Shown one piece after another: positions 8,381-17,845 of a DNA stretch of 64,000 nucleotides (the first letter of the stretch is position 1; every line of letters starts with the position of its first letter). This DNA is from Aphanothece hegewaldii CCALA 016. GTDB taxonomy: Bacteria > Cyanobacteriota > Cyanobacteriia > Cyanobacteriales > Microcystaceae. The stretch spans positions 1 through 64,000 of the forward strand of contig NZ_PXOH01000007.1 of the NCBI RefSeq assembly GCF_003007785.1, read 5' to 3'. Position numbers and translations under genes: made by a program. The notes under the pieces were generated by a model. That model was not told the DNA's origin and did not search any database. It was given only the letters and a program-made list of their open reading frames with translations.

Positions 8381-8812
8381 ATGACTACTTACAAAACCGA
8401 CTTTTATCAATGGAGTAGAGAACAATCAGAATATTTAAGATTAGGAAAATATGACTGTGTAGATTGGGAAAATTTAATCGAAGAAATAGAATACATGGGA
8501 AAAAGCCAAAAACGAGCTTTGGTAAGTTATTTAGAACGTCTTCTAGATCATTTGCTTAAACTATATTACTGGGAGTTTGAACGCGAAAGATGTTCAAAAC
8601 ATTGGCGCAAGGAAGTAGCTAACTTTCGTCTACAGATCAAAAAAATACTTAGAGATAATCCTAGTTTAAAAAAAGAGTTAGAGCCGATTTGGTTAGAAAT
8701 TCATCCCGAACGAATAAAAGTGATGCGAGAATTATTCGACATTCCTAGTAATGTTCTAATTAGTTTAGACGATGCGCTTACAGATGATTGGTTTCCAAAT
8801 GATACAGTTTAA
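8381..8812 (+). CDS. DUF29 domain-containing protein
   Basis: A 143-residue DUF29 protein: YKTDFYQWSREQSEYLRLGK at the start, DWENLIEEIEYMGKSQKRAL, and a long helical core that ends DDWFPND. DUF29 is abundant in cyanobacteria, often in multi-copy genomic patches, and has no proven function. AAAGAGGTAAAGC just upstream gives a reasonable ribosome-binding site. Its stop codon overlaps by four bases the stop of the convergent btuF-like gene. Truncated copies lie at 4668-4740 and 6936-7140; a divergent full paralog lies at 48732. Confidence 0.85.
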   Translation: MTTYKTDFYQWSREQSEYLRLGKYDCVDWENLIEEIEYMGKSQKRALVSYLERLLDHLLKLYYWEFERERCSKHWRKEVANFRLQIKKILRDNPSLKKELEPIWLEIHPERIKVMRELFDIPSNVLISLDDALTDDWFPNDTV

Positions 8813-9717
8813 CTAAAAACTTCCCATGCTTTACCATGATAGCTAAATGTGTATAATTCAGGATGTATGATCTCGGCTAATATTTCTAAGGAATCGACTA
8901 AACGAGGGCCAGGACGATTAAAATAGGCATTACCATCAGTGAGATAAACTTGATTTTGTTGAACGGCTTTTAAATTCTTCCATTCTGAATGATTTTTTAA
9001 AACTTGTGCTTCTTGATGGGATCTTGCTAAATCAAAACCACAGGGCATAATAATAATTACGTCTGGATTAGCGTTTACTAATTCTTCCCAAGTAATATAA
9101 GGTGAATGTTGTCCCGATGAGCCTAAAACTGCTTTACCTCCAGCCATTTCGATTAATTCGGGTATCCAATTTCCAGCACCCATTAATGGTTCAATCCATT
9201 CTAAAGCTATAACATTTAGCTGATCATTTTTTGTTTTAGAGGTAATAAATTCTATTCTTTTGTCTAATTCTTGTAAAGTTTTTTGATAGGGTACATTTAA
9301 TGTTTGAGCCACTCGTTTAATATCATCCCAAACTTCTTGTAATAAATTTGGTTGTAATGAAATAATTTCGGGATGACTGGATACTAGAGAGTCTACTGCT
9401 TTTTTAACATCAGAAAAACTGACGGCACAGACATCACATTGATCTTGCGTAATAATATGAGTTGGTTGTAATTGTTCAATAATTTCTGTTTCAATTTGAT
9501 AGATGCTCAGTGCAGATTGTAGTAGGGACTGAACATCTGTATCAATTTGAAAGCTCGATCGCTGTGTGTTAAGTTTGGCAGAAGTGCAAACGGGTAAGCG
9601 TTGTACTTCTTTTGGATAGTCGCATTCATGGGAACACCCGACTAAATGCTTAGTTAGTCCTAAAGCGTGAATAATTTCCGTTGCACTGGGTAAAAGGGTG
9701 ATGATTCTATGAGTCAT
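8809..9717 (-). CDS. BtuF-like cobalamin-binding protein
   Basis: A 302-residue periplasmic-binding-protein-like domain of the BtuF/FepB family, starting MTHRIITLLPSATEIIHALG with the family motif SHECDYP at residues 29-35. There is no signal peptide, which is usual for this cyanobacterial group and suggests a cytoplasmic corrinoid-binding or sensing role rather than import. No BtuC or BtuD gene is adjacent. It is the last gene of a three-gene minus-strand unit with the two small genes at 9718 and 9894. Confidence 0.75.
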   Translation of the reverse strand: MTHRIITLLPSATEIIHALGLTKHLVGCSHECDYPKEVQRLPVCTSAKLNTQRSSFQIDTDVQSLLQSALSIYQIETEIIEQLQPTHIITQDQCDVCAVSFSDVKKAVDSLVSSHPEIISLQPNLLQEVWDDIKRVAQTLNVPYQKTLQELDKRIEFITSKTKNDQLNVIALEWIEPLMGAGNWIPELIEMAGGKAVLGSSGQHSPYITWEELVNANPDVIIIMPCGFDLARSHQEAQVLKNHSEWKNLKAVQQNQVYLTDGNAYFNRPGPRLVDSLEILAEIIHPELYTFSYHGKAWEVFS

Positions 9718-9897
9718 CTAGGCTGTCTCTAGCACGTCAAATATTTGATCTAACTGCTGAAGATTCACCATTCCATATTGCCACAGAATCATCGGTAATT
9801 GATTTGGGGCTTGTTGAATTTGTCGCAAAGCAAAGCCTATCTGTTCCGAGGATAGTCCTAAGTCTTGCTGTAAAAATAAAATCAAGGTTTCGCTCAT
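9718..9897 (-). CDS. DUF2949 domain-containing protein (59 aa)
   Basis: The product begins MSETLILFLQQDLGLS and contains LPMILWQYGMVNLQQLDQIF, the conserved core of the cyanobacterial DUF2949 family. Its ATG at 9897 overlaps the stop of the upstream small gene as ATGA, so the pair is translationally coupled, and its stop abuts the btuF-like start. Function of the family is unknown. Confidence 0.75.
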   Translation of the reverse strand: MSETLILFLQQDLGLSSEQIGFALRQIQQAPNQLPMILWQYGMVNLQQLDQIFDVLETA

Positions 9898-10049
9898 CTT
9901 AAATAACGTCCATTTACATAATTAGAGGTTTTGTGATCACGGATAGGTACAGGAATGGGTAGAAATGCAATTTGTTCTTTTAAGTAGTATTTTTGTACGC
10001 CTAAAACAATCCCTACTAATGCCACTACGAATGTATATATTAAAAGCAT
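9894..10049 (-). CDS. Small single-span membrane protein (51 aa)
   Basis: The start is the ATG at 10049, preceded on the minus strand by GGGAGGATAAGCAAA, a strong Shine-Dalgarno that fixes the start. Residues 2-18 (LLIYTFVVALVGIVLGV) form one membrane helix, followed by a short soluble tail. It overlaps the DUF2949 gene by 4 bases. No family recognised; the ribosome-binding site and overlap are good evidence that it is a real gene. Confidence 0.65.
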   Translation of the reverse strand: MLLIYTFVVALVGIVLGVQKYYLKEQIAFLPIPVPIRDHKTSNYVNGRYLR

Positions 10050-10204
10050 TTTGCTTATCCTCCCAGTTTTTGTAAACTTATGTAAAGAATTTTAATATTT
10101 ATGGAACAAGTTTGCAACCATCTTGAGGATGATACTTGAGTCATTCGTTCATATCACCATAAACAGGAATCGTGAAAAACTAGGATAGAACAACGGTTTA
10201 TGAA

Positions 10205-10232
10205 AAAACCCTAGCCCGAAAGCTAGGGAGAA
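10205..10232 (-). terminator. Intrinsic terminator of the DUF2231 gene
   Basis: CCCTAGC (10209-10215) and GCTAGGG (10222-10228) form a perfect 7-bp stem with a 6-base loop. On the minus strand it is followed by GTTTTTTC. It lies about 40 bases beyond the stop of the minus-strand DUF2231 gene. Confidence 0.75.
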
Positions 10233-10268
10233 AAAGACGCTAAAATCTTAAAGCTTGATGTAACTTTC

Positions 10269-10796
10269 TTAAGGTCTGCTATTCGGTCCATTACCGATGA
10301 CCGCGACTTTGTGCCGATAAATTAATTCAGCACCAAACCAACCTGTAACCCCTAAAATAGTGCCAACAACTAAGGAGATGAGTAACCCGACTGGTACAAT
10401 TGCACCTGCTTGATTGTTCCATCTTAAGACTAAATTGATTAAAGAAAGCACGATCGCCGCAATATTGCCGATGAGATGTATCCATCCTGCGCTATGTTGT
10501 CTGACACGCTCAATTCTTAAGAAATCGGCTAATCCTGTGGCTGCTGCGACTAAACTTGTGGCTACACCCGCTAAAATCAACCAAAATGAGCCTCTAGCCC
10601 AAAAAAGGTCGCCTGTTAGCCAGTATGCTAAATCAGTCACCAAAGCACCCGTTAAAAATGCGATCGGGAATGTAACAATTAACGGATGAAGGGGATGTTT
10701 TGCGATCGCTACTGTACTGGGTACACCACTATCGAGAAACTCTCTTTCATCACTTTCAACAATAGGGGGAATATTTGGTGTTGGTGTTTGTGTCAT
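10269..10796 (-). CDS. DUF2231 domain-containing membrane protein
   Basis: A 175-residue inner-membrane protein. HPLHPLIVTFPIAFLTGALV is the hallmark opening of DUF2231; four hydrophobic segments follow, at about residues 38-60, 70-92, 105-123 and 132-155. Family members bear conserved His residues and some are thought to be redox-linked, but no activity is established. It is a single gene with its own terminator. Confidence 0.8.
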   Translation of the reverse strand: MTQTPTPNIPPIVESDEREFLDSGVPSTVAIAKHPLHPLIVTFPIAFLTGALVTDLAYWLTGDLFWARGSFWLILAGVATSLVAAATGLADFLRIERVRQHSAGWIHLIGNIAAIVLSLINLVLRWNNQAGAIVPVGLLISLVVGTILGVTGWFGAELIYRHKVAVIGNGPNSRP

Positions 10797-11065
10797 AATT
10801 TTGTATCTAAGATTTTTATAATTCCTACATCATGGCTTAATAAACAAGTTCTTTCGTCTTTTTAGCTCATTGAAAAAAGCACATGAAACAACTACTTAAA
10901 TTTGGCGTTCATTGCCTTAGAAGTTAATCTAGCAATAACTATCTAAAATAAAAAACATCCTTTTTAAGTATTTAGACAATTTAAAAATCTATCGAAAGAC
11001 TTAAAAAAAAATATCTTTAGACAGATACAATATTGAACAATATGTTATGTCATATTATCTCAAAC

Positions 11066-12634
11066 TTAAAAGGGTGTTCGAGATTGTAAATGTAAGATTT
11101 GATGTGTTTGTGGAGGACACGAGTGCGGAACCTGTGTCCGCACATCAAAGTGTCCGTGATGTTCAAATCTTAATTCTTTTGCGTGTAAATATAAACGGCT
11201 AGATGTAGTAGAATTTCCATAAAGTCGATCGCCTAAAATTGGAAATCCTAACCCTTTTGGATCAGCAGCGTGTACTCGCAATTGATGAGTGCGTCCAGTC
11301 AAAGGATAAAATTCAATACGGGTATAATTTCCCTCTCTTGCAATCACTTTAAACTGAGTTATGCTGGTCTTACCCCGTTCTTTGTCTACAATTTGATACG
11401 GACGATTTTCAGGATTTCCCCACAACGCTAACTCGATAATTCCTTCATTTTCTGCTACTAAACCATCGATTAACGCTTCATAAACTTTCTCTACACTTCT
11501 TTTTTCAAACTGTTTACTTAAGTGACGATAAATCGATAAATTATGAGCAAATAATAAAATACCAGATGTGTCTAAATCTAAACGATGTACCGCCATCAAT
11601 TCAGGAAAACGCTGACGTAAACGATTTAATACACAATCTTGATTATCTCGATAACGTCCTGGAACAGATAATAATCCCGAAGGTTTATCAACAGCAATTA
11701 ACCATTCATCTTCATAAATAATCGATAATTCTAAAGAAGGTCTTTCTATTTTTATATCGAGTTGCGGTAAACCCGATAGTAAAAATTTCATCAATGGTTG
11801 ACAGCGTTCAGCACAAACACCGTAAAATTTACCTTGTATTTTATCTTGTTTCGATTCGCCCCACCAAAATTCGGTCATTGCTAGAGGTTTAAAACCCTGT
11901 GTTGCTGCATAGTGTAGCAGTTTTGGGGCGCAACAGTCCCCAGTTCCTGTGGGTAAAAAACCATCATTCATTAGTTGTGCTAAAGTTCTTGACTGTCCTA
12001 AAAAATTAGTTAGAGAATAAGCTGAATACATCTGGGTTTGCAGTCTACGAGAGAGTATTTTACGCTGTTGTTTGAGTTCTCGGATGCGTGTATCTGCTTG
12101 TGTGATGATTTCTTGGTCATGTTTTAAAGCTTCATCTCGTTCTCGTTTAAGTCGTTTTCGTTCTATTCCGTCTAACTGACTTTGTTGATCCAATATTGTA
12201 GAATCAGCAAGATGATTTAAACGCTGTTGAATTCGTTCTTGTTTTCGTTGTTGATGAGCTTGTGTTAAATTATGTAAACGTGTTTCATATTCTTGGTTTA
12301 GTGTTTCATATTGCTGACGTTGGGGAAGACTTTGTAAAGTGAGCAGTTCTTGTTTAATTTCGTCTAAAATGCTTAGTGTGCGTAATTCTTCAATTGCGAC
12401 TTGCTCACGACCTGGAATGGGTGGCACCCAACCTTCGACTATTGCATGACCATTGAGTAAACCTGAGAAAGCTTTGAGTACTTTTTCTTCTCCAAATGGT
12501 GTTTTAACCAAAAGTACGCCATACATTTTCCCTTCACGGGAATAACGTTCATCTGCGGCGAGTTCTTCCATTAAACGAAAGGCGATCTCTTGTATGAACA
12601 TAAAACTAGATAATCTGAGGCCGCCTAAAACCAA
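11066..12634 (-). CDS. RluA family pseudouridine synthase with N-terminal coiled coil
   Basis: The C-terminal half (about residues 300-500) is an RluA-type catalytic domain with the motif MAVHRLDLDTSGILLFAHN, whose second Asp is catalytic, and the later RTHQLRVH motif. It converts uridine to pseudouridine in rRNA or tRNA. The N-terminal half carries a KMYGVLLVKTPFG segment and a long charged coiled coil (residues 90-200), typical of the large cyanobacterial form. The start is uncertain: TTG at 12634 keeps family-like sequence, while the first ATG is at 12601. Confidence 0.8.
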   Translation of the reverse strand: MVLGGLRLSSFMFIQEIAFRLMEELAADERYSREGKMYGVLLVKTPFGEEKVLKAFSGLLNGHAIVEGWVPPIPGREQVAIEELRTLSILDEIKQELLTLQSLPQRQQYETLNQEYETRLHNLTQAHQQRKQERIQQRLNHLADSTILDQQSQLDGIERKRLKRERDEALKHDQEIITQADTRIRELKQQRKILSRRLQTQMYSAYSLTNFLGQSRTLAQLMNDGFLPTGTGDCCAPKLLHYAATQGFKPLAMTEFWWGESKQDKIQGKFYGVCAERCQPLMKFLLSGLPQLDIKIERPSLELSIIYEDEWLIAVDKPSGLLSVPGRYRDNQDCVLNRLRQRFPELMAVHRLDLDTSGILLFAHNLSIYRHLSKQFEKRSVEKVYEALIDGLVAENEGIIELALWGNPENRPYQIVDKERGKTSITQFKVIAREGNYTRIEFYPLTGRTHQLRVHAADPKGLGFPILGDRLYGNSTTSSRLYLHAKELRFEHHGHFDVRTQVPHSCPPQTHQILHLQSRTPF

Positions 12635-12651
12635 AAATTGAGAAACTACTG

Positions 12652-12689
12652 TTCAAAGCATAAATTTTAGGTTGAATTCATGCTTTGAA
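12652..12689. repeat. 10-bp inverted repeat between prs and the pseudouridine synthase gene
   Basis: TTCAAAGCAT (12652-12661) and ATGCTTTGAA (12680-12689) are perfect inverted copies with an 18-base loop. No T run follows on either strand, so it is more likely a processing or mRNA-stability hairpin just past the prs stop than a terminator. Confidence 0.5.
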
Positions 12690-12698
12690 GGTTAACGA

Positions 12699-13691
12699 CT
12701 AGCGAAACATACTACTTACGGAACTATCTTCATGTATCCGCCAAATAGCTTCACCCAAAATATTTGCAACTGATAAGATCGTAAGCTGATCGAACCGTTG
12801 TTCACTAGCTAAAGGAATTGTATTAGTAACCATTACTTCTTCTATAATACCGCTCGATAACCGAGAGATAGCTGGGCCACTAAAAACCGCATGAGTCGCA
12901 CAAGCATAAACTTGTCGAGCGCCTTTTTCTTTTAGTAATTTAGCTCCTTCGAGAATGGTTCCGGCTGTATCAATCATGTCATCGACTAAAACTGCGGTTT
13001 TTCCTTGTACATCACCAATGACATTCATGACTTCAGCTACATTGTGGCTTTGTCGTCGTTTGTCAATGATGGCTAACGGTGCTTCATTGAGTTTTTTAGC
13101 AAATGCTCTAGCTCTGGCTACACCTCCAACATCTGGCGAAACAACCACTAAATCTTCTAACTTTTTGCTATTGATGTAATCGATTAGAACAGGAGTACCA
13201 TAAACATGATCACAAGGAATATCAAAATAACCTTGAATTTGGGCTGAGTGTAAATCCATTGCTAAGACTCGACTCGCTCCTGCTTCGGTGATCAAGTTTG
13301 CCATTAGTTTAGCAGCGATCGATTCTCGTCCGGCGGTTTTGCGATCGGCCCTTGCGTAGCCATAATAGGGAATAACGGCGGTTATTTGTCGTGCCGAAGC
13401 CCTACGACAAGCATCAACCATAATCAGCAATTCCATCAAGTTATCATTAACGGGTTTGCAACAGGGTTGAATCAGATAAACATCACACCCTCTAATCGAC
13501 TCTTGAATTTGGATGTATAATTCGCCGTCAGCAAAGTGCTTACGAATCATTGGACCGACATCCATTCCTAAATAACGGGCAATTTCTTGGGCAAGAGGAA
13601 CGTTTGCAGATCCAGAAAATAGACGCAAACGATGATTATCCGATAGGGGTTGAACCATCGGTTGAAGTGTTAAAGTAGCAGAATAGCTCAC
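12699..13691 (-). CDS. prs: Ribose-phosphate pyrophosphokinase
   Basis: A 330-residue PRPP synthetase that makes PRPP from ribose 5-phosphate and ATP for nucleotide, histidine and tryptophan synthesis. Visible motifs are GSANVPLAQEIARYLG, DLHSAQIQGYFDIPCDH (the ATP/Mg region) and the PRPP-binding loop VLVDDMIDTAGT. The first ~18 residues are an extension seen in cyanobacterial forms. upp (45191), pyrG and hisF in this window draw on the same metabolite pool. Confidence 0.95.
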   Translation of the reverse strand: MSYSATLTLQPMVQPLSDNHRLRLFSGSANVPLAQEIARYLGMDVGPMIRKHFADGELYIQIQESIRGCDVYLIQPCCKPVNDNLMELLIMVDACRRASARQITAVIPYYGYARADRKTAGRESIAAKLMANLITEAGASRVLAMDLHSAQIQGYFDIPCDHVYGTPVLIDYINSKKLEDLVVVSPDVGGVARARAFAKKLNEAPLAIIDKRRQSHNVAEVMNVIGDVQGKTAVLVDDMIDTAGTILEGAKLLKEKGARQVYACATHAVFSGPAISRLSSGIIEEVMVTNTIPLASEQRFDQLTILSVANILGEAIWRIHEDSSVSSMFR

Positions 13692-13846
13692 AGCAGACTA
13701 TTTACCCTCAACTTACGGCAGTTTTTTCTATCATCTCAGGTTTTAGACGATTCTGGAATGATTGATCTCGATCTAAATCATAACTAATTAATTTTTCATT
13801 TGGTGTAACATATGTTCAACTTTTTTAACTGGTTTTTTACTTTTGA

Positions 13847-13864
13847 GTGTGATTTGAATCACAC
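13847..13864. promoter_or_regulatory. Candidate CRP-type (SyCRP1-like) binding site
   Basis: GTGTGATTTGAATCACAC is a perfect 18-bp inverted repeat apart from its centre, and matches the TGTGA-N6-TCACA consensus used by CRP and by cyanobacterial SyCRP1. It lies between the divergent prs and bioD genes, 82 bases before the bioD start and 156 from prs. Binding is inferred from sequence only. Confidence 0.55.
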
Positions 13865-13945
13865 CGTTAATACTATTGATCTGGCGAGTTCTTTCACTCC
13901 TTCTAAAAAAATGTTGTAATTATCCTAAAAAAGATCTAGATTTTT

Positions 13946-14629
13946 ATGAGCGCTTTATTGATTACTGGAACTGATACTAATGTAGGTAAAACCGTATTTA
14001 CCTCGTCTTTTATCGCTTATTGGTTGCATTATCATCCTAATCAATCAATTGGTTTAATGAAATTAATGCAAACTGGAATGGGCGATCACCAATTGTACGA
14101 AGATTTATTTAAGACTTATCAATCGATTGAAATTGTTACACCTTTAAAGTTTACGGCTCCTCTTGCCCCACCGATCGCAGCAATAAAAGAAGGAAAAATA
14201 GTCGATTTAAAGACGGTTTGGCAGGCGTTTTGTTCTTTGACCCAAAACAAAGATTTTGTCATTATCGAAGCTCTAGGAGGCTTAGGCTCACCCGTCACTG
14301 ATGAATTAACGGTGGCGGATATCGCTTTTGAATGGCGATTAGATACAGTATTAGTGGTTCCTGTACAACTGGGTGCGATCGGTGCGGCGGTGGCTAATGT
14401 GGCTTTGGCTCGTCAAGCTAAAATTAATCTAAAAGGAATCATCCTCAATTGTGTTCATCCGACGACGGTAGAGGAAATCAATGATCTCACTCCAACTGAT
14501 TTGATTCAATCTTTATGCCATGTACCAATTTTAGGGATTGTTCCTTATCTAAGTGAGCCTCACAATTTGGCTAAATTAACACAAATCGCTTCAAATTGTG
14601 ATTTAGAGTTGTTGCTTTGCTCTCGTTAG
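13946..14629 (+). CDS. bioD: Dethiobiotin synthase
   Basis: A 227-residue P-loop enzyme that closes the ureido ring of dethiobiotin from 7,8-diaminopelargonate, CO2 and ATP. The P-loop is ITGTDTNVGKTVFT at residues 6-19, followed by KLMQTG (a variant of the usual KPxxTG) and EALGGLGSPVTDE for the family's E-G-AGG region. Length matches the family. No other biotin genes are adjacent, which is common in cyanobacteria. Confidence 0.88.
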   Translation: MSALLITGTDTNVGKTVFTSSFIAYWLHYHPNQSIGLMKLMQTGMGDHQLYEDLFKTYQSIEIVTPLKFTAPLAPPIAAIKEGKIVDLKTVWQAFCSLTQNKDFVIIEALGGLGSPVTDELTVADIAFEWRLDTVLVVPVQLGAIGAAVANVALARQAKINLKGIILNCVHPTTVEEINDLTPTDLIQSLCHVPILGIVPYLSEPHNLAKLTQIASNCDLELLLCSR

Positions 14630-14839
14630 ACTCGATAAAGAATATATACTTATCAATGGCTGGTCTATTGTATAAGACAGATTAATAACTGTCTAGTATT
14701 TTTCCTAACCACATTAAGATTCCGTTACGATAAAATAAGTAAGCGAAAGATCGATAAGTAAATATAACTATTGTTCTTGGTCTATGTACATCATAGATTC
14801 AAAGCAAATTATAAAACTAATAGTTCAATAAACCTAACA

Positions 14840-15010
14840 ATGATAACAACAACCCAAGAAGATCTATCCCTGGCGAAAGTCGTACAAGTGTACCAAGCCG
14901 ATCAGCAAGTTAAATATTTACACCTACAAGCTGAAATCGAAGTCTTACTGCAACAGCTAAAAACAGTAGAACAGCAAAAGCATCAAGAAAAAGCTTTAGC
15001 CAAGGTTTAA
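14840..15010 (+). CDS. Conserved small cyanobacterial protein (56 aa)
   Basis: The ATG at 14840 is preferred over the upstream TTG, because the conserved part begins there. The product is one amphipathic helix: VYQADQQVKYLHLQAEIEVL followed by LLQQLKTVEQQ, a pattern found in many cyanobacteria next to the DUF561 gene. It lies 61 bases upstream of that gene on the same strand. Function unknown. Confidence 0.65.
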   Translation: MITTTQEDLSLAKVVQVYQADQQVKYLHLQAEIEVLLQQLKTVEQQKHQEKALAKV

Positions 15011-15071
15011 GCGCAAACCTTAAAGAAAATGGGACAATGGTTCTATCATCAGCAAAAGAATCAAAAAAACC

Positions 15072-15812
15072 ATGCAGTTGAAATTACAGCAAGCGTTTGC
15101 ACACTCAAAAGCTCTTAAAGTCATTAGCGGCTTGAACCAGATCGATGTAGAGAAAGTGAGCGCCGTTTCATTAGCTGCCGAAAGAGGCGGAGCAACATTT
15201 GTCGATATTGCGGCTGATCCTAATTTAGTGGCTCATGTCCGTAAAATCATTAGCCTTCCGATCTGTGTCTCAGCCGTTGAACCAGAATTATTCCCCAAGG
15301 CGGTTGAAGCGGGAGCCGATCTCATCGAAATTGGGAACTTTGATAGTTTTTATGCTCAAGGGCGACGTTTTGAAGCTAAGGAAGTTTTAGCCTTAACTCA
15401 TCAAACTCGTGCGCTGTTACCAGATATTACTCTTTCTGTCACAGTTCCTCATATTCTGCCTTTAGATGAACAAGTTGATCTCGCCGAAGCTTTAGTAAAA
15501 GCGGGGGCTGATCTGATTCAAACGGAAGGCGGTACCAGCAGTCAGCCGAAAAATGCAGGAACCCTCGGATTAATCGAAAAAGCAGCACCAACTCTAGCGG
15601 CGGCTTATAGTATTTCTCGTGCGGTTTCCGTGCCTGTTTTGTGTGCTTCTGGCTTATCGAGTGTCACGGTACCAATGGCGATCGCTTCTGGTGCATCAGG
15701 TGTTGGGGTTGGTTCTGCCATTAATCAACTTAATGATCCGATCGCAATGGTAGCATCGGTTCGGAGTTTAGTCGAAGCCTTAGAAAACAGTTCGGTTACT
15801 GTTCGAGGCTAA
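15072..15812 (+). CDS. ycf23: DUF561 / Ycf23 family protein
   Basis: A 246-residue TIM-barrel-like protein of the DUF561 (Ycf23) family, conserved in cyanobacteria and some plastids. Diagnostic stretches are KVISGLNQIDVEKV, GATFVDIAADPNLV and the phosphate-site-like ASGASGVGVGSAINQL near the C-terminus. The fold resembles nitronate monooxygenase or thiazole synthase barrels; the reaction is unknown. An intrinsic terminator follows. Confidence 0.85.
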   Translation: MQLKLQQAFAHSKALKVISGLNQIDVEKVSAVSLAAERGGATFVDIAADPNLVAHVRKIISLPICVSAVEPELFPKAVEAGADLIEIGNFDSFYAQGRRFEAKEVLALTHQTRALLPDITLSVTVPHILPLDEQVDLAEALVKAGADLIQTEGGTSSQPKNAGTLGLIEKAAPTLAAAYSISRAVSVPVLCASGLSSVTVPMAIASGASGVGVGSAINQLNDPIAMVASVRSLVEALENSSVTVRG

Positions 15813-15832
15813 TTAATCTAAATTAATGTTTT

Positions 15833-15870
15833 AAAGTGGGCTAAAAAAATCGCTCACTTTTATTTTTTTC
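15833..15870 (+). terminator. Intrinsic terminator after the DUF561 gene
   Basis: AAAGTGGGC (15833-15841) pairs with GCTCACTTT (15852-15860) with one G-T pair, followed by TATTTTTTT. It sits between the convergent DUF561 and ruvB genes and serves the plus strand; the minus strand lacks a T tract after it. Confidence 0.75.
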
Positions 15871-15874
15871 AAGA

Positions 15875-16945
15875 TTAAAATAAGGAAAAATTATCAGGAT
15901 TTTTGGCAATTCCCAAATGTTTATAAGCGGCTTCTGTGGCAATTCTTCCCCTCAGTGTACGGTTTAAATAACCAATTTGTAACAAATATGGTTCGTAAAC
16001 ATCCTCGATCGTTCTGGCATCTTCTCCAGTGGCGGCGGCGATGGTTTCTATGCCCACAGGCCCACCTTTAAACTGTTGAATAATAGTGTTTAAAACGAGT
16101 CGATCGGTCCAATCTAAACCTTGATGATCGACGTTTAATTGTTCAAGAGCCTCAGCCGCTAAGTCTTGATTAATACACTTTTCGCCCTTGACTTGAACAT
16201 AGTCTCTAACTCGTTTCAGTAAACGGTTAGCAATACGGGGTGTTCCCCTAGAACGCCGAGCAATTTCTTTAGCCCCGTCTTCGTCGATGATTGTATTAAT
16301 AATCTTAGCAGTTCTTAATATAATTAGGGTCAGTTCTTCGGGTTCATAAAAGCGTAAACGTTGAATTAGTCCAAAGCGATCGCGTAATGGTGAGGTTAAA
16401 GTCCCTATTTTAGTGGTTGCGCCAATGAGAGTAAAGCGAGGAAGTGAAATACTCTGAATTCTTGCGGTTTGTCCTTTTCCAGCAGTAATATCTAAACGAT
16501 AGTCCTCCATCGCCGGATAGAGTAATTCTTCAGTAACCCGATTAAGACGATGAATTTCATCAATAAATAGGATATCACCTGGTTTAAGATTGATTAATAG
16601 CCCTGTAATATCTCTAGGACGTTCTAGGGCTGGAGCCGCCGTAATTTTACAACTCACTCCCATTTCGGCTGCTAAAATAAGAGACATCGTGGTTTTTCCG
16701 AGTCCAGGCGGGCCATACAAGAGTAAGTGATCAAGGGCTTCTTTTCTGGCTTTCGCTGCTTGAATCGTAATTTTTAGACTGTTTTTCAGGTCTTGTTGTC
16801 CGATATAATCGTCTAGGGAAGTAGGACGAATCGAATCTTCAGCGCTTTGGGTTTCTTCAATAGCTGGCGTAGCGGATAGTAGGTTTGTGGCTAAAGGTTG
16901 GGGAGATTTAGGAGTAGAAGAATCTGATAAACGTTTAATCGCCAT
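15875..16945 (-). CDS. ruvB: Holliday junction branch-migration ATPase RuvB
   Basis: A 356-residue AAA+ motor that drives branch migration with RuvA. Walker A is [11 protein letters not shown], Walker B is [10 protein letters not shown], the sensor region is [20 protein letters not shown] with the arginine finger, and the C-terminal winged helix begins near [17 protein letters not shown]. The N-terminal ~35 residues are a Ser/Pro-rich extension typical of cyanobacteria. ruvA and ruvC are not in this window. Confidence 0.96.
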   Translation of the reverse strand: MAIKRLSDSSTPKSPQPLATNLLSATPAIEETQSAEDSIRPTSLDDYIGQQDLKNSLKITIQAAKARKEALDHLLLYGPPGLGKTTMSLILAAEMGVSCKITAAPALERPRDITGLLINLKPGDILFIDEIHRLNRVTEELLYPAMEDYRLDITAGKGQTARIQSISLPRFTLIGATTKIGTLTSPLRDRFGLIQRLRFYEPEELTLIILRTAKIINTIIDEDGAKEIARRSRGTPRIANRLLKRVRDYVQVKGEKCINQDLAAEALEQLNVDHQGLDWTDRLVLNTIIQQFKGGPVGIETIAAATGEDARTIEDVYEPYLLQIGYLNRTLRGRIATEAAYKHLGIAKNPDNFSLF

Positions 16946-17001
16946 AGTACATTGAGGATACGACTCGTTTTTACTCTCAAAAGAGGTTTTTTTGTAAGTT
17001 T

Positions 17002-17784
17002 ATGTTAGCCAAACGTATTTTACCGTGTCTGGATGTTAATAAAGGTCGAGTGGTTAAAGGGGTTAATTTTGTGGATCTCAAGGATGCTGGAGATCCTGTA
17101 GAATTGGCTCGACTTTATAACGAAGCTGGTGCAGATGAATTGGTCTTTCTCGATATTACCGCAAGCTATGAGGATCGAGATACGATTCTTGATGTTGTTT
17201 ATCGTACTGCCGAACAAGTTTTTATTCCTTTGACGGTGGGCGGCGGCATTCAATCCTTAGAAAATATTAAAAATTTGTTACGAGCCGGGGCGGATAAAAT
17301 CAGTATTAATTCGACGGCGGTTCGTCAGCCAGATTTTATTAATCGAGCAAGCGATCGCTTTGGAAAACAGTGTATTGTCGTCGCAATTGACGCGAGAAGG
17401 CGAAATAATTCCGATAATCCGGGATGGGATGTTTATGTAAAAGGCGGTCGAGAGAATACGGGAATTGATGCGATCGCTTGGGCGATTGAAGTCACCGAAC
17501 GTGGGGCGGGAGAATTATTAATTACGAGTATGGATGCCGATGGAACCCAAGCCGGGTATGACTTAGAGTTAACGAGTCAGATCGCGCAACAGGTGGAAAT
17601 TCCTGTGATTGCCTCTGGAGGGGCGGGTAATTGTGAACATATATATCAAGCTCTCACAGAAGGACGAGCAGAAGCCGCATTATTAGCATCTTTGTTACAT
17701 TACGGTCAGTTAACGATTGAGCAGGTTAAATCCTATCTATACGAACACCATGTACCGATCCGACCTGTTGGGAAAACTTTATAA
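17002..17784 (+). CDS. hisF: Imidazole glycerol phosphate synthase, cyclase subunit
   Basis: A 260-residue (beta/alpha)8 enzyme that with HisH forms imidazole glycerol phosphate and AICAR in histidine synthesis. Catalytic Asp11 lies in [14 protein letters not shown] and the second acid in VVAIDARR. Phosphate-binding loops appear as VGGGI and ASGGAGN. It lies 56 bases from, and divergent to, ruvB, so the two share a short promoter region. Confidence 0.95.
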   Translation: MLAKRILPCLDVNKGRVVKGVNFVDLKDAGDPVELARLYNEAGADELVFLDITASYEDRDTILDVVYRTAEQVFIPLTVGGGIQSLENIKNLLRAGADKISINSTAVRQPDFINRASDRFGKQCIVVAIDARRRNNSDNPGWDVYVKGGRENTGIDAIAWAIEVTERGAGELLITSMDADGTQAGYDLELTSQIAQQVEIPVIASGGAGNCEHIYQALTEGRAEAALLASLLHYGQLTIEQVKSYLYEHHVPIRPVGKTL

Positions 17785-17845
17785 AATGTCAGGTGAGTAC
17801 AAGATTTCTGTATTAGAATAGAAAAAAGTTTACACTTTTTAAAAT

